A DNA stretch of 64,000 bases, from contig NZ_BMNZ01000003.1 of NCBI RefSeq assembly GCF_014646815.1, positions 496,001 through 560,000 of the forward strand, read 5' to 3'. Below, one piece after another: positions 63,750 through 64,000 of this stretch. This DNA is from Terrabacter tumescens. GTDB taxonomy: Bacteria > Actinomycetota > Actinomycetes > Actinomycetales > Dermatophilaceae. Below the pieces are notes generated by a model, which did not search any database, had not been told where the DNA came from, and worked only from the letters and a program-made list of their open reading frames with translations. The translations under genes were made by a program, and so were the position numbers. The stretch's first letter is position 1; the number at the start of each line of letters is the position of its first letter.

Positions 63750-64000
63750 ATGGCGCCCTACTCCGCCGACCCCCGCCCGTCGTTCACGGAACGCGACGCA
63801 CAAACGTCGGAGCTCTTCGACGCACTGGCTGCAGCCTCTTCGGAGGCGCAGAAGGACCAGATCACCGAGCAGGTGGTTCTGCTCTACCTCGACTCTGCAC
63901 GACGATGGCCAAGCGCTACGACGGTCGGGGCATCGAGCACGAGGACCTCGTGCAGGTCGCCCGGCTCGCGCTCGTCAAGGCGGTCCGCCGTTACGAGCCG
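63750..64000 (+). pseudogene. Second SigB/SigF-group sigma-factor gene, frameshifted and cut by window edge
   Basis: From ATG 63750 the frame reads MAPYSADPRPSFTERDAQTS and continues parallel to the sigma factor at 12090 for 48 codons, to LLYLD. There one base is missing compared with copy 1 (around 63893-63895), and the original frame reads nonsense. One frame over, the match resumes with the equivalents of MAKRYDGRGIEHEDLVQVAR and LALVKAVRRYEP to the window end. It is either a decayed paralogue or a sequencing error. Confidence 0.7.

Overview
The window reads as one chromosomal segment of a very high-GC actinobacterium. The markers are a LysX-type lysyl-phosphatidylglycerol synthase fused to lysyl-tRNA synthetase, an Lsr2 nucleoid protein, a SigB/SigF-class sigma factor, a GAF-ANTAR regulator, a DevS/DevR (DosS/DosR)-like two-component pair with a matching operator, and an IdeR/DtxR iron box. 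Base composition, frequent GTG starts, and TAT codons that mostly sit in the context TATGC suggest the Intrasporangiaceae (Janibacter, Terrabacter, Knoellia, Phycicoccus type). The genus is an inference, not a direct reading.

Layout, left half. 0.3-5.8 kb: an envelope operon of lysX, an alpha/beta-hydrolase and an anchored SGNH hydrolase, coupled by overlapping starts. 5.8-15.3 kb: stress and redox genes, namely a flavodoxin-like reductase, a TreS-like GH13 enzyme, two SDRs, a zinc alcohol dehydrogenase, the sigma factor, the ANTAR regulator and a CPA1 antiporter. 15.5-19.7 kb: four glycosyltransferases in one run with overlapping ends. 19.7-24.2 kb: a dormancy-like block of universal stress protein, degenerate flavodoxin-like protein, PNPOx-like protein, sensor kinase and response regulator, with a DosR-type box in the divergent promoter. 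24.5-26.7 kb: an LCP ligase and a PCuAC-like lipoprotein. 26.7-31.1 kb: a pepA-abgT-glsA operon. 31.2-37.7 kb: an SLC13 permease, a flippase-like membrane protein with a 68-residue partner, and a MalT-type LuxR regulator.

Layout, right half. 37.9-44.3 kb is an arsenic resistance cluster: an ArsO-like flavoprotein with a cysteine-rich tail divergent from arsR1, and an acr3-arsA-arsC-dinB operon divergent from arsR2. 44.3-54.2 kb holds two aldo/keto reductases, two DUF202 membrane proteins, an MMPL exporter with a divergent TetR and twin operators, a membrane-anchored hydrolase and a HerA-like ATPase. 54.2-57.9 kb is a lower-GC accessory patch with an AbiTii-like gene, several unrecognised genes and a truncated gene at its right edge. 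58.9-62.8 kb is an fbpABC iron transport operon under an IdeR-type box, divergent from lsr2. The window ends in a second sigma-factor gene. It carries the same roughly 94-base leader as the first copy but is frameshifted.

Themes. Envelope charge, glycan and lipid work, metal handling (As, Fe, perhaps Cu) and general stress or hypoxia regulation dominate. The observations most worth following are the duplicated sigma-factor leader, the AbiTii-containing patch, the four-glycosyltransferase operon, the flavodoxin-like protein that has lost its FMN loop, and the build of the arsenic cluster. No rRNA, tRNA, CRISPR array, transposase or integrase was recognised.
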